A DNA stretch of 64,000 nucleotides from Mesorhizobium sp. ZC-5 (lineage in GTDB: Bacteria > Pseudomonadota > Alphaproteobacteria > Rhizobiales > Rhizobiaceae), in NCBI RefSeq assembly GCF_025753855.1, contig NZ_JAOWPT010000011.1, positions 149,354 to 213,353 on the forward strand, given 5' to 3'. The translations under genes were made by a program, and so were the position numbers. Below, in pieces: positions 16,733 to 26,378 of this stretch; position 1 is the stretch's first letter; the number at the start of each line of letters is the position of its first letter. Under the pieces are notes generated by a model. It was not told where the DNA came from. It saw nothing but the letters and a program-made list of their open reading frames with translations, and made no database searches.

Positions 16733-18013
16733 CTATTTGAACACGCTGGGCAGCCACAGCGAGATCGCCGGGATGTACGTGACCAGCCCGAGAACCACCA
16801 GTCCTGCAGCATAGAACGGCCAGATCGAGCGCATGGCCTCCCACACGCTTATCTTGCCGACGGCACAGGCCACGAATTGCACCGCTCCCACCGGCGGGGT
16901 GTTCAGCCCTATGCCGAAGTTGAGGATCATGATGACGCCGAAATGCACGGGATCGACGCCGTAGGCCTGGGCTACCGGCAGGAAGATCGGCGTGCAGATG
17001 ATGATCGTCGGCCCCATGTCCATGAAGGTGCCAAGGAAAAGCATCAGCACATTGAGCAGGAGAAGCACGATCAGCGGATCTTCCGAGACCGCGTTCATCG
17101 AGGCGATCAGCGCGGCTGGTACCTTCAGGAACGCCATCAGCCACGAAAAGGCCGCCGCCATGCCGATGATGAGAAGCACCATCGCAGTCGTGCGCACGGC
17201 GCCGTGGGTGGCGTGGACGAACCCTTCCCAGCTCATCTGCCGATAGACGAACACCGTGACGAGCAAGGCGTAGATGACAGCGATGCACGAACTCTCCGTT
17301 GCGGTGAATATGCCAGACCGCACGCCGCCGAAGATGATAGCGATCAGAAGCAGGCCAGGAACCGCCACGGCAGCGAGATGCACAATGGCGGTAAAGCCGG
17401 GGAACGGCTCGGTCGGGTAACCTCGGCTGCGCGCGACGAAATAGGCGGTAACCATCAGCGCTGCGGCCAACAGCAGGCCCGGGATGATGCCGGCGGTGAA
17501 CAGGTCGGCGATGGAAATTTTCCCACCCGCCGAGATCGAATAGATGATCATGTTGTGCGAGGGGGGTAAAAGCAGTGCGATCAGTGCCGCCATCGAGGTG
17601 ACGTTCACTGCGTAGTCGGCGCCGTAGCCGCGCGCTTTCATCTGCGGGATCATCAGGCCGCCGACAGCGGCCGCCTCAGCGACCGCCGAGCCGGAAATGC
17701 CGCCAAACAGAGTGGCGGTGACGATGTTCACCTGCCCCAGCCCGCCGCGCAAATGCCCGACCAGCGATGCGGCAAAGGCAACGATCTTCTGCGCGATGCC
17801 ACCTCGCACCATAAGGTCGCCGGCATAGATGAAGAAGGGGATGGCGAGCAGCGAAAACACGCTCATGCCGGAGTTCAGCCGCTGGAACACGATCAGCGGC
17901 GGCAGTCCCATGTAGATCACGGTGGCGAAGCTCGCCACGCCGAGACAGAACGCGATCGGCGTGCCGATGATCATCAGCAAGGTGAAGACGCCAAACAATA
18001 TCCAAAGTTCCAT
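16733..18013 (-). CDS. dctM: TRAP transporter large membrane subunit
   Basis: DctM-type subunit of 426 residues with hydrophobic segments along its whole length and the family stretch AEAAAVGGLMIPQMKARGYG. It forms the ion-driven channel of a tripartite periplasmic importer with the small subunit and binding protein encoded directly upstream. The pectin/hexuronate genes on both sides indicate that the substrate is a uronate or unsaturated uronate. Confidence 0.9.
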   Translation of the reverse strand: MELWILFGVFTLLMIIGTPIAFCLGVASFATVIYMGLPPLIVFQRLNSGMSVFSLLAIPFFIYAGDLMVRGGIAQKIVAFAASLVGHLRGGLGQVNIVTATLFGGISGSAVAEAAAVGGLMIPQMKARGYGADYAVNVTSMAALIALLLPPSHNMIIYSISAGGKISIADLFTAGIIPGLLLAAALMVTAYFVARSRGYPTEPFPGFTAIVHLAAVAVPGLLLIAIIFGGVRSGIFTATESSCIAVIYALLVTVFVYRQMSWEGFVHATHGAVRTTAMVLLIIGMAAAFSWLMAFLKVPAALIASMNAVSEDPLIVLLLLNVLMLFLGTFMDMGPTIIICTPIFLPVAQAYGVDPVHFGVIMILNFGIGLNTPPVGAVQFVACAVGKISVWEAMRSIWPFYAAGLVVLGLVTYIPAISLWLPSVFK

Positions 18014-18017
18014 GCCG

Positions 18018-18578
18018 TCAGACCTTCAAATTGGCTGTATCGAGTTCGGCGGCGACTTCGGCCGGGGGCAACTCGTCGAGAGCATCGTCGATCGGCGCGC
18101 CGGAGAGCCGCAGCACGATGCGTTCGAGAGTGAACAGCACGACAAACGCGCCGCCCGCGACCAGCGGAACGTAGTCCCAGCCGCCCGAGATGCCGAGCGA
18201 CGGCAGCGTGGTGTTCCAGGTCAGCGCGACAAGCTGGCCGCCGTACCAGATCATGCCGATGCCGAAGGCAAAGGCGACGAGGTCGGAGATCATGCGCAGC
18301 CATTTCTTGCCGCCCTTGGGCAGCACGTACAGCAGCACGTCGAAGCCGAGATGGTAGTTTTCGCGCACGCCGACTGCAGCGCCGAGGAAGATGAACCAGC
18401 TCATCAGCATGACCGACCCCGGTTCGGTCCAGCTTGGCGAATCGTTGAGCACGTAACGGCAGAACACCTGCCAGGCGACGAAGATGGTCATCAGCACGAG
18501 GCCGATGCCGGCCGCCCAAAGCGCCAGCTGGTTAAGCTTCGACAGAAATCGACCCGTTTTTTCCAGCGTCGCGGACAT
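18018..18578 (-). CDS. dctQ: TRAP transporter small membrane subunit
   Basis: DctQ-type subunit of 186 residues with four hydrophobic segments and the typical FCRYVLNDSPSWTEP stretch between the first and second. It pairs with the large subunit encoded four bases downstream. The frame is open to 18626; the ATG at 18578 places the first membrane helix at the usual distance from the N-terminus. Confidence 0.87.
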   Translation of the reverse strand: MSATLEKTGRFLSKLNQLALWAAGIGLVLMTIFVAWQVFCRYVLNDSPSWTEPGSVMLMSWFIFLGAAVGVRENYHLGFDVLLYVLPKGGKKWLRMISDLVAFAFGIGMIWYGGQLVALTWNTTLPSLGISGGWDYVPLVAGGAFVVLFTLERIVLRLSGAPIDDALDELPPAEVAAELDTANLKV

Positions 18579-18637
18579 GCGCTGCTCCTGAATTGCAGGA
18601 TGGGCCGACCGGACGGACCGGCCCATCCTATCGCTGG

Positions 18638-19615
18638 TTACTGCACCGCCTGGACGTCGGCGACCATCTTCTTCAGCACATCATCCGTGACGTGCTTCTC
18701 GTAAACCGGCTTCATCGCATCGATGAATCCCTGCTTTTCCGGCGTGGTGATCTGCGCGCCGGCCTCTTCCACCTTCTTGCGCGATTCACCGACCTTGGCC
18801 GCCCACAGCTCGCGCTGTTTGGCGACCGAGTCCTTCGCCGCCTGCTTGAAGATTTCCTGATCTTCCGGCGTCAGCTTGTCGAAGGCCGCCTTGTTCATGA
18901 CGAACACCTCCGGAAGGATGGTGTGCTCGTCGAGCGAGAGGTTCTTGGCGACTTCGAAATGCTTGGCGGTATCATAGCTCGGGAAGTTGTTTTCGGCGCC
19001 GTCGATGACGCCGGTCTCGATCGACGAATAGACCTCGCCGTAAGGCATCGGCGTGGCATTGGCACCGAGCGCGGCAACCATGTCGACGAAGATGTCGGAC
19101 TGGATGACGCGGAACTTCAGGCCCGCCATGTCGGCGACCGAGTTGATCGGTTTGGTCTTGTTGTAGAAGGAGCGCGCGCCCGCATCGTAGAAGGCGAGCA
19201 CCACGAGACCGGCTGGCTCGAACGCCGCTTTGATCTGGTCGCCGATCGGACCATCCATCACCTTGTGCATGTGGTCTTCCGATCGGAAGATGTAGGGCAA
19301 CGCCGGAACGATCGTTTCCTTCACCGTACCGTTGAACGGTGCCATCGAGACGCGGTTGAGCTCGATGACGCCCGAGCGCACTTGCTCGATCGTGTCCTTT
19401 TCCTCGCCGAGCTGGGCCGAGTGATAGACTTCGACCGAGTAGCGGCCGCCGGTGCGTTCCTTCACCAGCTCACCGAAATACTTGACGCCCTCGACCGTCG
19501 GATAGCCGTCCGGATGGGTGTCGGACGATTTCAGCACCGTCTGCGCGAGCGCCGTCCCCGTCATCAGCGCGGCAGCCAGCAACGTGGCCCCCGCCAGTTT
19601 CGAAAAATGCAGCAT
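18638..19615 (-). CDS. dctP: TRAP transporter substrate-binding protein
   Basis: Periplasmic DctP-type protein of 325 residues with a signal peptide (MLHFSKLAGATLLAAALMTG, then TALA-Q). The central GLKFRVIQSDIF stretch carries the arginine that binds the carboxylate of the ligand in this family, followed by GANATPMPYGEVYSSIETGV. A hexuronate is the expected ligand from the neighbours. The ATG at 19615 follows GGGAGG. It is the first TRAP gene after uxaC in the leftward run. Confidence 0.9.
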   Translation of the reverse strand: MLHFSKLAGATLLAAALMTGTALAQTVLKSSDTHPDGYPTVEGVKYFGELVKERTGGRYSVEVYHSAQLGEEKDTIEQVRSGVIELNRVSMAPFNGTVKETIVPALPYIFRSEDHMHKVMDGPIGDQIKAAFEPAGLVVLAFYDAGARSFYNKTKPINSVADMAGLKFRVIQSDIFVDMVAALGANATPMPYGEVYSSIETGVIDGAENNFPSYDTAKHFEVAKNLSLDEHTILPEVFVMNKAAFDKLTPEDQEIFKQAAKDSVAKQRELWAAKVGESRKKVEEAGAQITTPEKQGFIDAMKPVYEKHVTDDVLKKMVADVQAVQ

Positions 19616-19651
19616 TGTTTCCTCCCGTTTCAAATGTCGGGCTTTCGCCCA

Positions 19652-21061
19652 CTAGAGCCGGTACGCCTTTTTTGCGAGCGTATAGGCAAGATCTTGCGCA
19701 AGCTCGTGCGCCTCGTCCTCGCGGAGCCTGTGCTCCGAGACGAGACGTGCAAGGAATGCGCAATCAACCCGGCGCGCCACATCGTGACGGGCCGGAATGG
19801 ATGGAAAGGCGCGGGTGTCGTCGTTGAATCCGACCGTGTTGTAGAAGCCCGCGGTTTCGGTGGTCATCTCGCGGAAACGCCGCATGCCTTCCGGGCTGTC
19901 GTGGAACCACCAGGCCGGCCCGAGCCGCAGCGCCGGATAGACCCCCGCCAGCGGCGCGAGTTCGCGTGCATAGCTCGTTTCATCCAGCGTGAAGACGATG
20001 ACGGTCAGCTCCGGTTCGGTGCCGACGGCGTCGAGCAACGGTTTCAAGGCGGTCACGTAGTCGGTGCGGGTGGGAATATCGAAACCCTTGTCGCGGCCGA
20101 ACTTCTTCAGCATCGAAGGCGAGTGATTTCGCCAGGACCCCGGGTGAATTTGCAGAACGAGCCCATCGTCGAGGCTCATTTTCGCCATTTCGGTCAGCAT
20201 TTGCGCGCGGAAAAGCCGGCGCTCGCGTTCGTCCTCGGAACCGCTCCGGATGCGGTTGAACAGTTCCTCGGCAGCTGCATCCGAGAGGTTCGCGGTCTCC
20301 GCCGTTGCGTGTCCATGGTCGGTCGACGTGGCGCCGAACGACTTGAAAAAAGCCCGCCGCGATCTGTGAGAATCCAGATAACCTCGCCAATTTCCCGTGT
20401 CGCAGCCGGTAATTTCGCCAAGACGGTCGAGGTTTTCGCCAAAATTTTCGAAATCCGGATCGACGACCGAATCCGGCCGATAAGCGGTCATGACACGTCC
20501 CTTCCAGCCGCTGTCGCGGATCATGGCGTGCCATTTGAGATCGTCGAGCGCGCCTTCGGTGGTGGCGATCGCTTCGATGTTGAACCGCTCGAATAGCGCG
20601 CGCGGACGATAATCGTCACGCTGCAGATGCTCGGCGATGGTGTCGTAATGCGCGTCCGCGGTCTTCGCGGTCAGCGGTTCGGAAATGCCGAACAGATCGG
20701 AGAAAACATAATCCAGCCAGATGCGGGTCGGAGTGCCGCGGAAGAGATGATAGTTTTCGGCGAAACGCCGCCAGATCTTCCGGCCATCGGTTTCGACCGG
20801 GGAACCATCGAGCGTGGGCACGCCGAGATCCTCCAGGCGTACGCCCTGGCTGAACAGCATGCGGAAAATATAGTGGTCGGGTACTATCAGCAGGCGTGCC
20901 GGGTCCGGGAAAGGTTCGTTGAGCGCAAACCAGCTGGGATCGGTATGCCCGTGCGGGCTGACGATCGGAAGGCCTTTGACCTCGGCATAAAGCTTTCGCG
21001 CGATCGAGCGTGTGCGCTCTTCGGCCGGAAACAGCAGATCGGGATCGATGAGCATGCTCAT
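19652..21061 (-). CDS. uxaC: Glucuronate/galacturonate isomerase
   Basis: Uronate isomerase of 469 residues, in the amidohydrolase superfamily, interconverting glucuronate with fructuronate and galacturonate with tagaturonate. Near the N-terminus SPHGHTDPSWF carries the metal-site histidines. Length and ends match the UxaC family. It is the first gene of the leftward uronate run, divergent from uxuB across a 198-base control region. A second ATG lies six bases inside. Confidence 0.92.
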   Translation of the reverse strand: MSMLIDPDLLFPAEERTRSIARKLYAEVKGLPIVSPHGHTDPSWFALNEPFPDPARLLIVPDHYIFRMLFSQGVRLEDLGVPTLDGSPVETDGRKIWRRFAENYHLFRGTPTRIWLDYVFSDLFGISEPLTAKTADAHYDTIAEHLQRDDYRPRALFERFNIEAIATTEGALDDLKWHAMIRDSGWKGRVMTAYRPDSVVDPDFENFGENLDRLGEITGCDTGNWRGYLDSHRSRRAFFKSFGATSTDHGHATAETANLSDAAAEELFNRIRSGSEDERERRLFRAQMLTEMAKMSLDDGLVLQIHPGSWRNHSPSMLKKFGRDKGFDIPTRTDYVTALKPLLDAVGTEPELTVIVFTLDETSYARELAPLAGVYPALRLGPAWWFHDSPEGMRRFREMTTETAGFYNTVGFNDDTRAFPSIPARHDVARRVDCAFLARLVSEHRLREDEAHELAQDLAYTLAKKAYRL

Positions 21062-21122
21062 GCCAACGTGCCGCTCCTCCCTCGGCGCGACAATGGCTAG
21101 GGCGAGCGACTGATAATGTCAA

Positions 21123-21147
21123 CATACAAAAAATAGATTGTTGTATG
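21123..21147. promoter_or_regulatory. Inverted repeat in the uxaC-uxuB promoter region
   Basis: CATACAA (21123-21129) and TTGTATG (21141-21147) are exact complements separated by an 11-base AT-rich spacer. They lie between the divergent uxaC and uxuB starts, in the only strongly AT-rich part of that region. The arms could be half-sites for the FCD-type GntR regulator at 15954-16724, or could overlap promoter elements. No second copy was noticed, so the assignment is weak. Confidence 0.4.
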
Positions 21148-21259
21148 ATGACTTTGTTGCACGCGCTCCCGAACCGTTGTAGGCAGGATTGCCGACGAGG
21201 ATGGGCGGCAGGAGGAATCTTTTGACACTGCTCACATCGTGCGCCGGTTGATATCCATT

Positions 21260-22741
21260 ATGCGCCACCGGCTTTCCAGCAACACGCTCACCACAATTCC
21301 CGCTCCCGTCGCCTGCCCGCGTTACGATCGCAGCGCGGTTGTTCCCGGCATCGTGCATCTTGGCCTCGGCGCATTTCACCGGGCGCATCAGGCCGCGTAT
21401 GTCGAGGATTGCCTCGCTGCCGGCGAGACCGGTTGGGGCATTGTCGGCGCCTCCCTGCGCAGCACCGACACGCGCGACGCGCTGGGGCCGCAGGACGGGC
21501 TCTACACGCTCGCCGTTCGCGACGGAGAACATGAAGGTCTGCGTGTCGTCGGGTCCATCGTCTCGGTGCTGGTTGCGCCGGAAAATCCCGAGGCATTGCT
21601 CGACGCCCTAATCGATCCCCGCATCCGCATCGTCACGTTGACCGTGACGGAGAAAGCCTACCTGCGCAATGCCGCCGGCGATCTCGACACCAGGCATCCG
21701 GATGTCGCCTGGGACCTGTCCAATCCCGACCGGCCGAAGACCTTGTACGGCTTCCTCGCAGAGGGACTTGCCCGCCGGAGATCGGCGGGGACACCTCCCT
21801 TCACCGTGCTGTGTTGCGACAACCTGCCTGCCAACGGAGCGACGCTTCGGCGGCTTCTGCTGGAATTCGCCGCCGAGCGCGACGCGGAACTCGAAGCTCA
21901 TATCACCGGCGAAGTGGCGTTTCCGTCCAGCATGGTCGACCGCATCGTGCCGGCGACCACGGATGCAGACCGGGCGCGGGTATCCGAGCGGCTTGGCGCC
22001 GACGATGCGTGGCCGGTGATGACCGAACCGTTCTGCCAGTGGGTAGTCGAGGACAACTTCACCGCCGGTCGCCCGGACTGGGAAAAATTCGGCGTCACCA
22101 TGGTCGAGGACGTGCGGCCGTTCGAGGACATGAAACTCAGGCTGCTCAACGGCTCGCACTCGGCGATCGCCTATCTCGGTCTGCTTCTCGGCCATGCAAC
22201 CGTGGCCGAGGCCTTCGCGGATCCGGCGATCAGAAGATTTGTCGGCAACCTTTGGGCCGAGACCATCCCCACCCTGCCCAAAGGCGCCGGGCTCGATCCG
22301 CAAGCCTACATCGAAAAACTCGCCAACCGCTACGCCAACACATCGCTTCAGCACCGCACCGCCCAGATCGCCAATGACGGCAGCCAGAAGCTGCCGCAAC
22401 GCGTCATTGCCTCGGCATTGGATCGAGCCGGCGAAAACACGCCGGTCACGCACCTGATGCTGGTCGTTGCAGCGTGGATTGCCGCTTGCGAGGCGCGCGG
22501 CGGCAAGCTGTCCATCGGGCTCTTCAGCGACCCGCTGGACGGACCGCTTGCCGATATCGCCGCGGGCGAGTTTTCGGCAGCCGAAACAGTGCGCCGCGTT
22601 TTCGATGCCGCGGGTTTCGCCAAGGACCAGAACAACCGCGAACGCCTCATGTCGGCAGCAGCCGATCATCTCGAAACCATCCGCCGAAAGGGTGCTTCCG
22701 TTGCCCTTTCCGAACTTGCCGAAAAGGATTCCGCAGCGTGA
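21260..22741 (+). CDS. uxuB: Fructuronate reductase, mannitol dehydrogenase family
   Basis: Long-chain polyol dehydrogenase of 493 residues. It has an N-terminal Rossmann domain with VHLGLGAFHRAHQ, and the catalytic region MKLRLLNGSHSAIAYLG around residue 290. UxuB reduces fructuronate to mannonate with NADH, the substrate of the next gene, uxuA. Related enzymes also reduce tagaturonate, so it may serve both branches. The ATG at 21260 is chosen; a GTG at 21239 is possible. Neither has a strong ribosome site. Confidence 0.88.
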   Translation: MRHRLSSNTLTTIPAPVACPRYDRSAVVPGIVHLGLGAFHRAHQAAYVEDCLAAGETGWGIVGASLRSTDTRDALGPQDGLYTLAVRDGEHEGLRVVGSIVSVLVAPENPEALLDALIDPRIRIVTLTVTEKAYLRNAAGDLDTRHPDVAWDLSNPDRPKTLYGFLAEGLARRRSAGTPPFTVLCCDNLPANGATLRRLLLEFAAERDAELEAHITGEVAFPSSMVDRIVPATTDADRARVSERLGADDAWPVMTEPFCQWVVEDNFTAGRPDWEKFGVTMVEDVRPFEDMKLRLLNGSHSAIAYLGLLLGHATVAEAFADPAIRRFVGNLWAETIPTLPKGAGLDPQAYIEKLANRYANTSLQHRTAQIANDGSQKLPQRVIASALDRAGENTPVTHLMLVVAAWIAACEARGGKLSIGLFSDPLDGPLADIAAGEFSAAETVRRVFDAAGFAKDQNNRERLMSAAADHLETIRRKGASVALSELAEKDSAA

Positions 22742-23916
22742 AACAGACCTGGCGCTGGTTCGGTCCCGACGACCCGGTGAAGCTTTCCCATGTCCGGCAG
22801 GCCGGTGCGACAGGCATCGTCACTGCCCTGCATCATCTGAACGACGGCCGCGCCTGGCCGGACGACGAGATCGGCAAACGCAAAGCCGAAGTCGAAGCGG
22901 CCGGCCTCACCTGGTCAGTGGTCGAAAGCATCATCGTCCACGAGGATATCAAGACGCGTACGGGGCGCTTTCACGAACTGATCGAGAACTACAAGGCGTC
23001 CATCCGCGCCGTCGCCGCGGCCGGCATCAAGACCGTCTGCTACAATTTCATGGCGATCACCGACTGGACACGCACCGACCTCGACTATCCCATGTGGCAC
23101 GGCGGCACCGCGCTGCGCTTCGATATTGTCGAGTTCTGCGCCTACGATGTCCTGGTGCTGAAGCGCCGCAACGCGGAAAACGAACATCCGGCCGAGCGCA
23201 TCGAGGCCGCCCGCAAGCGGCTCGCAACGATGAGCGAAAGCGACCTCGTGCGGCTGGAGAAAAACCTGATCGGCTGGGTGCCTGCGCGCGAATTCATCTA
23301 CGACCGCGAGAGCTTCCGCAGGGCGCTCGACGTCTATCGCGACCTCTCGGCCGACGGCCTGCGCGAAAATCTGTTCGCATTCCTGCGCGAGATCGTTCCC
23401 GTCGCGGAGGAGGCCGGCGTAAAACTCGCCATCCATCCCGACGACCCGCCCTTCCCGATCTTCGGCCTGCCCCGCGTCGTTTCGGGTGCGGCCGATGCCC
23501 GCGCCCTGCTTGCCGCCATCCGCTCCTCGTCGAACGGGCTGACGCTGTGCACCGGTTCTTACGGCGCAGGCGCGCAGAACAACCTAGTCGCCATGGCCGA
23601 CGAGTTCGCTTCGGACGTCTATTTCGCGCACCTGCGCAACGTCACCAAGGAAGCCGACGGCTCCTTCCACGAAGCCGAGCACCTCGAGGGCGACACCGAT
23701 ATGGTCCGCGTCGTCGCCCTCCTGATGGCCGAGGAACGCCGGCGCAAGGCAGCAGGACGCGAAGACTTCGAAATCCCGATGCGGCCCGACCATGGCCATG
23801 CGATCGTCGACGACATCGGCAAACAAGTGAACCCGGGCTATTCCTGCATCGGCCGCCTTAAGGGGTTGGCCGAGTTGCGCGGCATCATGCGCACCATCGA
23901 TACATTCGGGTATTGA
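22738..23916 (+). CDS. uxuA: Mannonate dehydratase
   Basis: Enzyme of 392 residues in a TIM-barrel fold that dehydrates mannonate to 2-keto-3-deoxygluconate. The family ends are clear: KQTWRWFGPDDPVKLSHVRQ at the start and DHGHAIVDDIGKQVNPGYSC near the end. The start is a GTG at 22738 that overlaps the uxuB stop (GTGA), so translation is probably coupled. No kdgK or eda gene for the last steps is seen in the window. Confidence 0.93.
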   Translation: MKQTWRWFGPDDPVKLSHVRQAGATGIVTALHHLNDGRAWPDDEIGKRKAEVEAAGLTWSVVESIIVHEDIKTRTGRFHELIENYKASIRAVAAAGIKTVCYNFMAITDWTRTDLDYPMWHGGTALRFDIVEFCAYDVLVLKRRNAENEHPAERIEAARKRLATMSESDLVRLEKNLIGWVPAREFIYDRESFRRALDVYRDLSADGLRENLFAFLREIVPVAEEAGVKLAIHPDDPPFPIFGLPRVVSGAADARALLAAIRSSSNGLTLCTGSYGAGAQNNLVAMADEFASDVYFAHLRNVTKEADGSFHEAEHLEGDTDMVRVVALLMAEERRRKAAGREDFEIPMRPDHGHAIVDDIGKQVNPGYSCIGRLKGLAELRGIMRTIDTFGY

Positions 23917-23921
23917 GAAGC

Positions 23922-24944
23922 ATGGCAAAGACACGCCTCGCCATCATCGGCCTCGGCATGGCCGCGGCACCGCATGCAAAGAGCCTGGCGGATCTAAGTG
24001 ATCGCGTCGAGGTGGCGGCAGCGTTCAGCCCCACTCCGGCGCGCCGAAAAGCCTTCGCCGAAACTTACGGCTTCCCTACATGCGACGATGCCGAAACCAT
24101 CTTCAACGACGCGTCGATCGACGCCGTGCTGCTGCTCACGCCGCCCAACACGCATCTGGAACTGGTCCGGCGCGCGGCCCTGGCGGGCAAGCACACCCTT
24201 CTCGAAAAGCCGCTGGAAACGAGCTTTGAACGCGCCGAATCCCTGGTCGCCGCGGCGGAAAGGGCAAAGGTCAAGCTCGGCATCGTGTTGCAGCACCGGT
24301 TTCGACCGACCAGCCTGGCGCTCGCCGATATCATGAGACAAGGCCGCCTCGGCACCTTGGTCAGCGCGTCGGCACGATTGCACAATTGGCGGCCGCAGAG
24401 CTACTACGACCAGCCGGGACGCGGCACCAAGGCGCGCGACGGCGGCGGCGTCCTGCTCACGCAGGCGATCCACACGCTGGATCTCCTGATTTCACTCGCC
24501 GGCCTGCCGGTCGAGACGATCGCCTACTGCACGACCAGCCCGATCCACAAAATGGAAACCGAAGACCTGGCGATGGGCGCCATACGATTCGAAAACGGCG
24601 CCATCGGTTCGATCAGCGCCACCACCTGCGCCTATCCGGGTCAGCCCGACGCGATCGACATCATCGGCACCATGGGTATGGCGCGTCTCGACGGAACACG
24701 GCTGTCGGTTCAGTTCCACGACGGCAGCGAATTTTCAGCGGCTGACGAAGCCGCGGGCGGTGGCGCCGGCGCCGACCCGATGGCTTTTCCGCACAACCAT
24801 CATCGCGCCGCGATCGCCGATTTCCTCGAGGCGATCGGGCAGCATCGCCATCCCCTGGTAACCGGTCGTGAGGCGCTGAAGGTGCATCGCCTCATCGAAG
24901 CCATCCTTCGCTCGTCTGATACGGGCCAAAGGCAGCCGGTCTGA
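23922..24944 (+). CDS. GFO/IDH/MocA family oxidoreductase
   Basis: NAD(P)-dependent sugar oxidoreductase of 340 residues. The N-terminal Rossmann motif is IIGLGMAAAPH, and the EKPLE stretch near residue 95 carries the conserved lysine of the family. A C-terminal alpha/beta substrate domain follows. It lies five bases after uxuA, the third gene of the rightward uronate run, so it probably handles a uronate, an aldonate or another sugar brought in by the same regulon. The exact substrate cannot be read from the sequence. Confidence 0.82.
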   Translation: MAKTRLAIIGLGMAAAPHAKSLADLSDRVEVAAAFSPTPARRKAFAETYGFPTCDDAETIFNDASIDAVLLLTPPNTHLELVRRAALAGKHTLLEKPLETSFERAESLVAAAERAKVKLGIVLQHRFRPTSLALADIMRQGRLGTLVSASARLHNWRPQSYYDQPGRGTKARDGGGVLLTQAIHTLDLLISLAGLPVETIAYCTTSPIHKMETEDLAMGAIRFENGAIGSISATTCAYPGQPDAIDIIGTMGMARLDGTRLSVQFHDGSEFSAADEAAGGGAGADPMAFPHNHHRAAIADFLEAIGQHRHPLVTGREALKVHRLIEAILRSSDTGQRQPV

Positions 24945-24946
24945 CC

Positions 24947-25891
24947 TTAGAGTGAGCCGCGCGCGAAAACCGCGTTCGCTTCCTTGAGACTTGGCATCGA
25001 TGGCGCGGTGCCGGGGCGGGTCACCGAAATGCCGGCCACCGCGCAGCCGAAACGCACCGCTTCCAGCGGCTCGAAACCGCGCGCCAAACCAACCGCGAAG
25101 CCGCCGTTGAAGGCATCGCCGGCGCCGGTCGTTTCGGCCACCGGACCGACGCGGTAGGCCGGCACCAGTTCCGAGAGCGTCCTGGTGTGTAGCAACGCAC
25201 CCTTTTCGCCGAGCGTGATGACGGCGGCGCCGGCACCGCGCTCCATCAGCTTCGCCGCCGCTGCACGCGCCTGGTCGACGGTCTCGACCTTCATGCCGGT
25301 CAGTTCTTCGGTCTCCGTCTCGTTCGGCGTGACGTAGTCGCAAAGCCTGAAGATTTCGTCGGCAAGGGGCGCGGCTGGTGCCGGATTGAGCACCGTGGTG
25401 ACGCCGGTCTCGCGTGCGATCCGCAGCGCCCGCAGCGCCGCCTCGACCGGCTGCTCCAGTTGCGTGACGAACACGCCGGCGGAGCGGATGAGATCGGCAT
25501 GCGCGTCGATGTCGGCCGGCGAGATCAGCGAAGCCGCACCCGGCGAAACGATGATGGCGTTGTTGCCGGTGTTTTCCTCGACAAAGATGTAGGCCGCGCC
25601 GGTGTAACTTTCCGGCGTCTCGATCACCGCGGGTTTTACTCCCGCATCGGCCCAGGTCTGCATCGCCATCTCGGCGAAGGTGTCCTTGCCGAGCCGGGTG
25701 ATGAACGAGACATCGGCCTCCAGCCTGGCAGCCGCGACCGCCTGGTTCGAGCCCTTGCCGCCCGGCCCGAGCGTGAAGCCGGTGCCGAGGATCGTTTCGC
25801 CCATGCGCGGCTGCCGGGACGCGCGATAGGCCGTGTCGGCGACGAAAACGCCGAGAATGACGATGGGCTTGCCCGTCGCCATGACGCTCAC
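24947..25891 (-). CDS. Ribokinase-like PfkB family sugar kinase
   Basis: Sugar kinase of 314 residues in the PfkB family. It has the N-terminal GGKGSNQAVAAARL motif of ribokinases and the anion-hole motif ETTGAGDAFNGGFAVGL carrying the catalytic aspartate. The start is a GTG at 25891 that overlaps the stop of the FucU-like gene, so the two are coupled. Ribokinase is the closest match. Pairing with a mutarotase and a sugar ABC importer is typical, but the ligand of this importer is not certain. Confidence 0.82.
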   Translation of the reverse strand: MSVMATGKPIVILGVFVADTAYRASRQPRMGETILGTGFTLGPGGKGSNQAVAAARLEADVSFITRLGKDTFAEMAMQTWADAGVKPAVIETPESYTGAAYIFVEENTGNNAIIVSPGAASLISPADIDAHADLIRSAGVFVTQLEQPVEAALRALRIARETGVTTVLNPAPAAPLADEIFRLCDYVTPNETETEELTGMKVETVDQARAAAAKLMERGAGAAVITLGEKGALLHTRTLSELVPAYRVGPVAETTGAGDAFNGGFAVGLARGFEPLEAVRFGCAVAGISVTRPGTAPSMPSLKEANAVFARGSL

Positions 25892-26343
25892 TTGGCGTCC
25901 GGAGGCACGACGCCTTTGCGGAACGCGAAGCAGCCATAAAAGCGCCGCTCACCCGTCTGGATCACGCAGTAGGCCTGCTTGGCGCGCTCGTAGAAGGCAT
26001 AGCGTTCGACCGAAATCATCGGCCAGGACTTGCCTTCGGCCTTGTCGATTTCCTTCTGCACCTCCTGCTGCACCGGCGGTATTTCATCGGGCGAGCCGAC
26101 GATCTCCATGCGGCCGGCCGCGTCATCCACGAAGGTATCCAGCGGGTAGACCGACAGGACGGCCGCCGCAGCTTCCGCGGCCGTCACATTGTCGATCCTG
26201 AGAAGTTTGCCCAGCCGCGTCTGCCGCGCGATGGAATCGGAGGGGAAGTTGGTGTCGGCGATGATCAGATCGTCGCCATGCCCCATCGCCCGCAGTGCCT
26301 GCAGCACGTCGGCGTTCAACAGCGGGCTGATCCCTTTCAGCAT
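25888..26343 (-). CDS. RbsD/FucU family sugar mutarotase, FucU type
   Basis: Mutarotase of 151 residues that interconverts sugar anomers for the next enzyme. The sequence follows FucU rather than RbsD: start MLKGISPLLNADVLQALRAM, GHGDDLIIADTNFP, and C-terminal VERYAFYERAKQAY with GERRFYG. The catalytic histidine lies in GHGD. It sits between the ABC ATPase and the kinase genes on the leftward strand. L-fucose or a related sugar is implied. The lactonase and the aldo/keto reductase further right agree. Confidence 0.85.
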   Translation of the reverse strand: MLKGISPLLNADVLQALRAMGHGDDLIIADTNFPSDSIARQTRLGKLLRIDNVTAAEAAAAVLSVYPLDTFVDDAAGRMEIVGSPDEIPPVQQEVQKEIDKAEGKSWPMISVERYAFYERAKQAYCVIQTGERRFYGCFAFRKGVVPPDAK

Positions 26344-26378
26344 GATTTTCTCCCTCGTCCCCGATTATCTGAAGTGGT

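Noticed and set aside
16725-17288. Upstream extension of the GntR frame into dctM
   Set aside because: It is out of register with the dctM protein, and the GntR family length is met from 16724.
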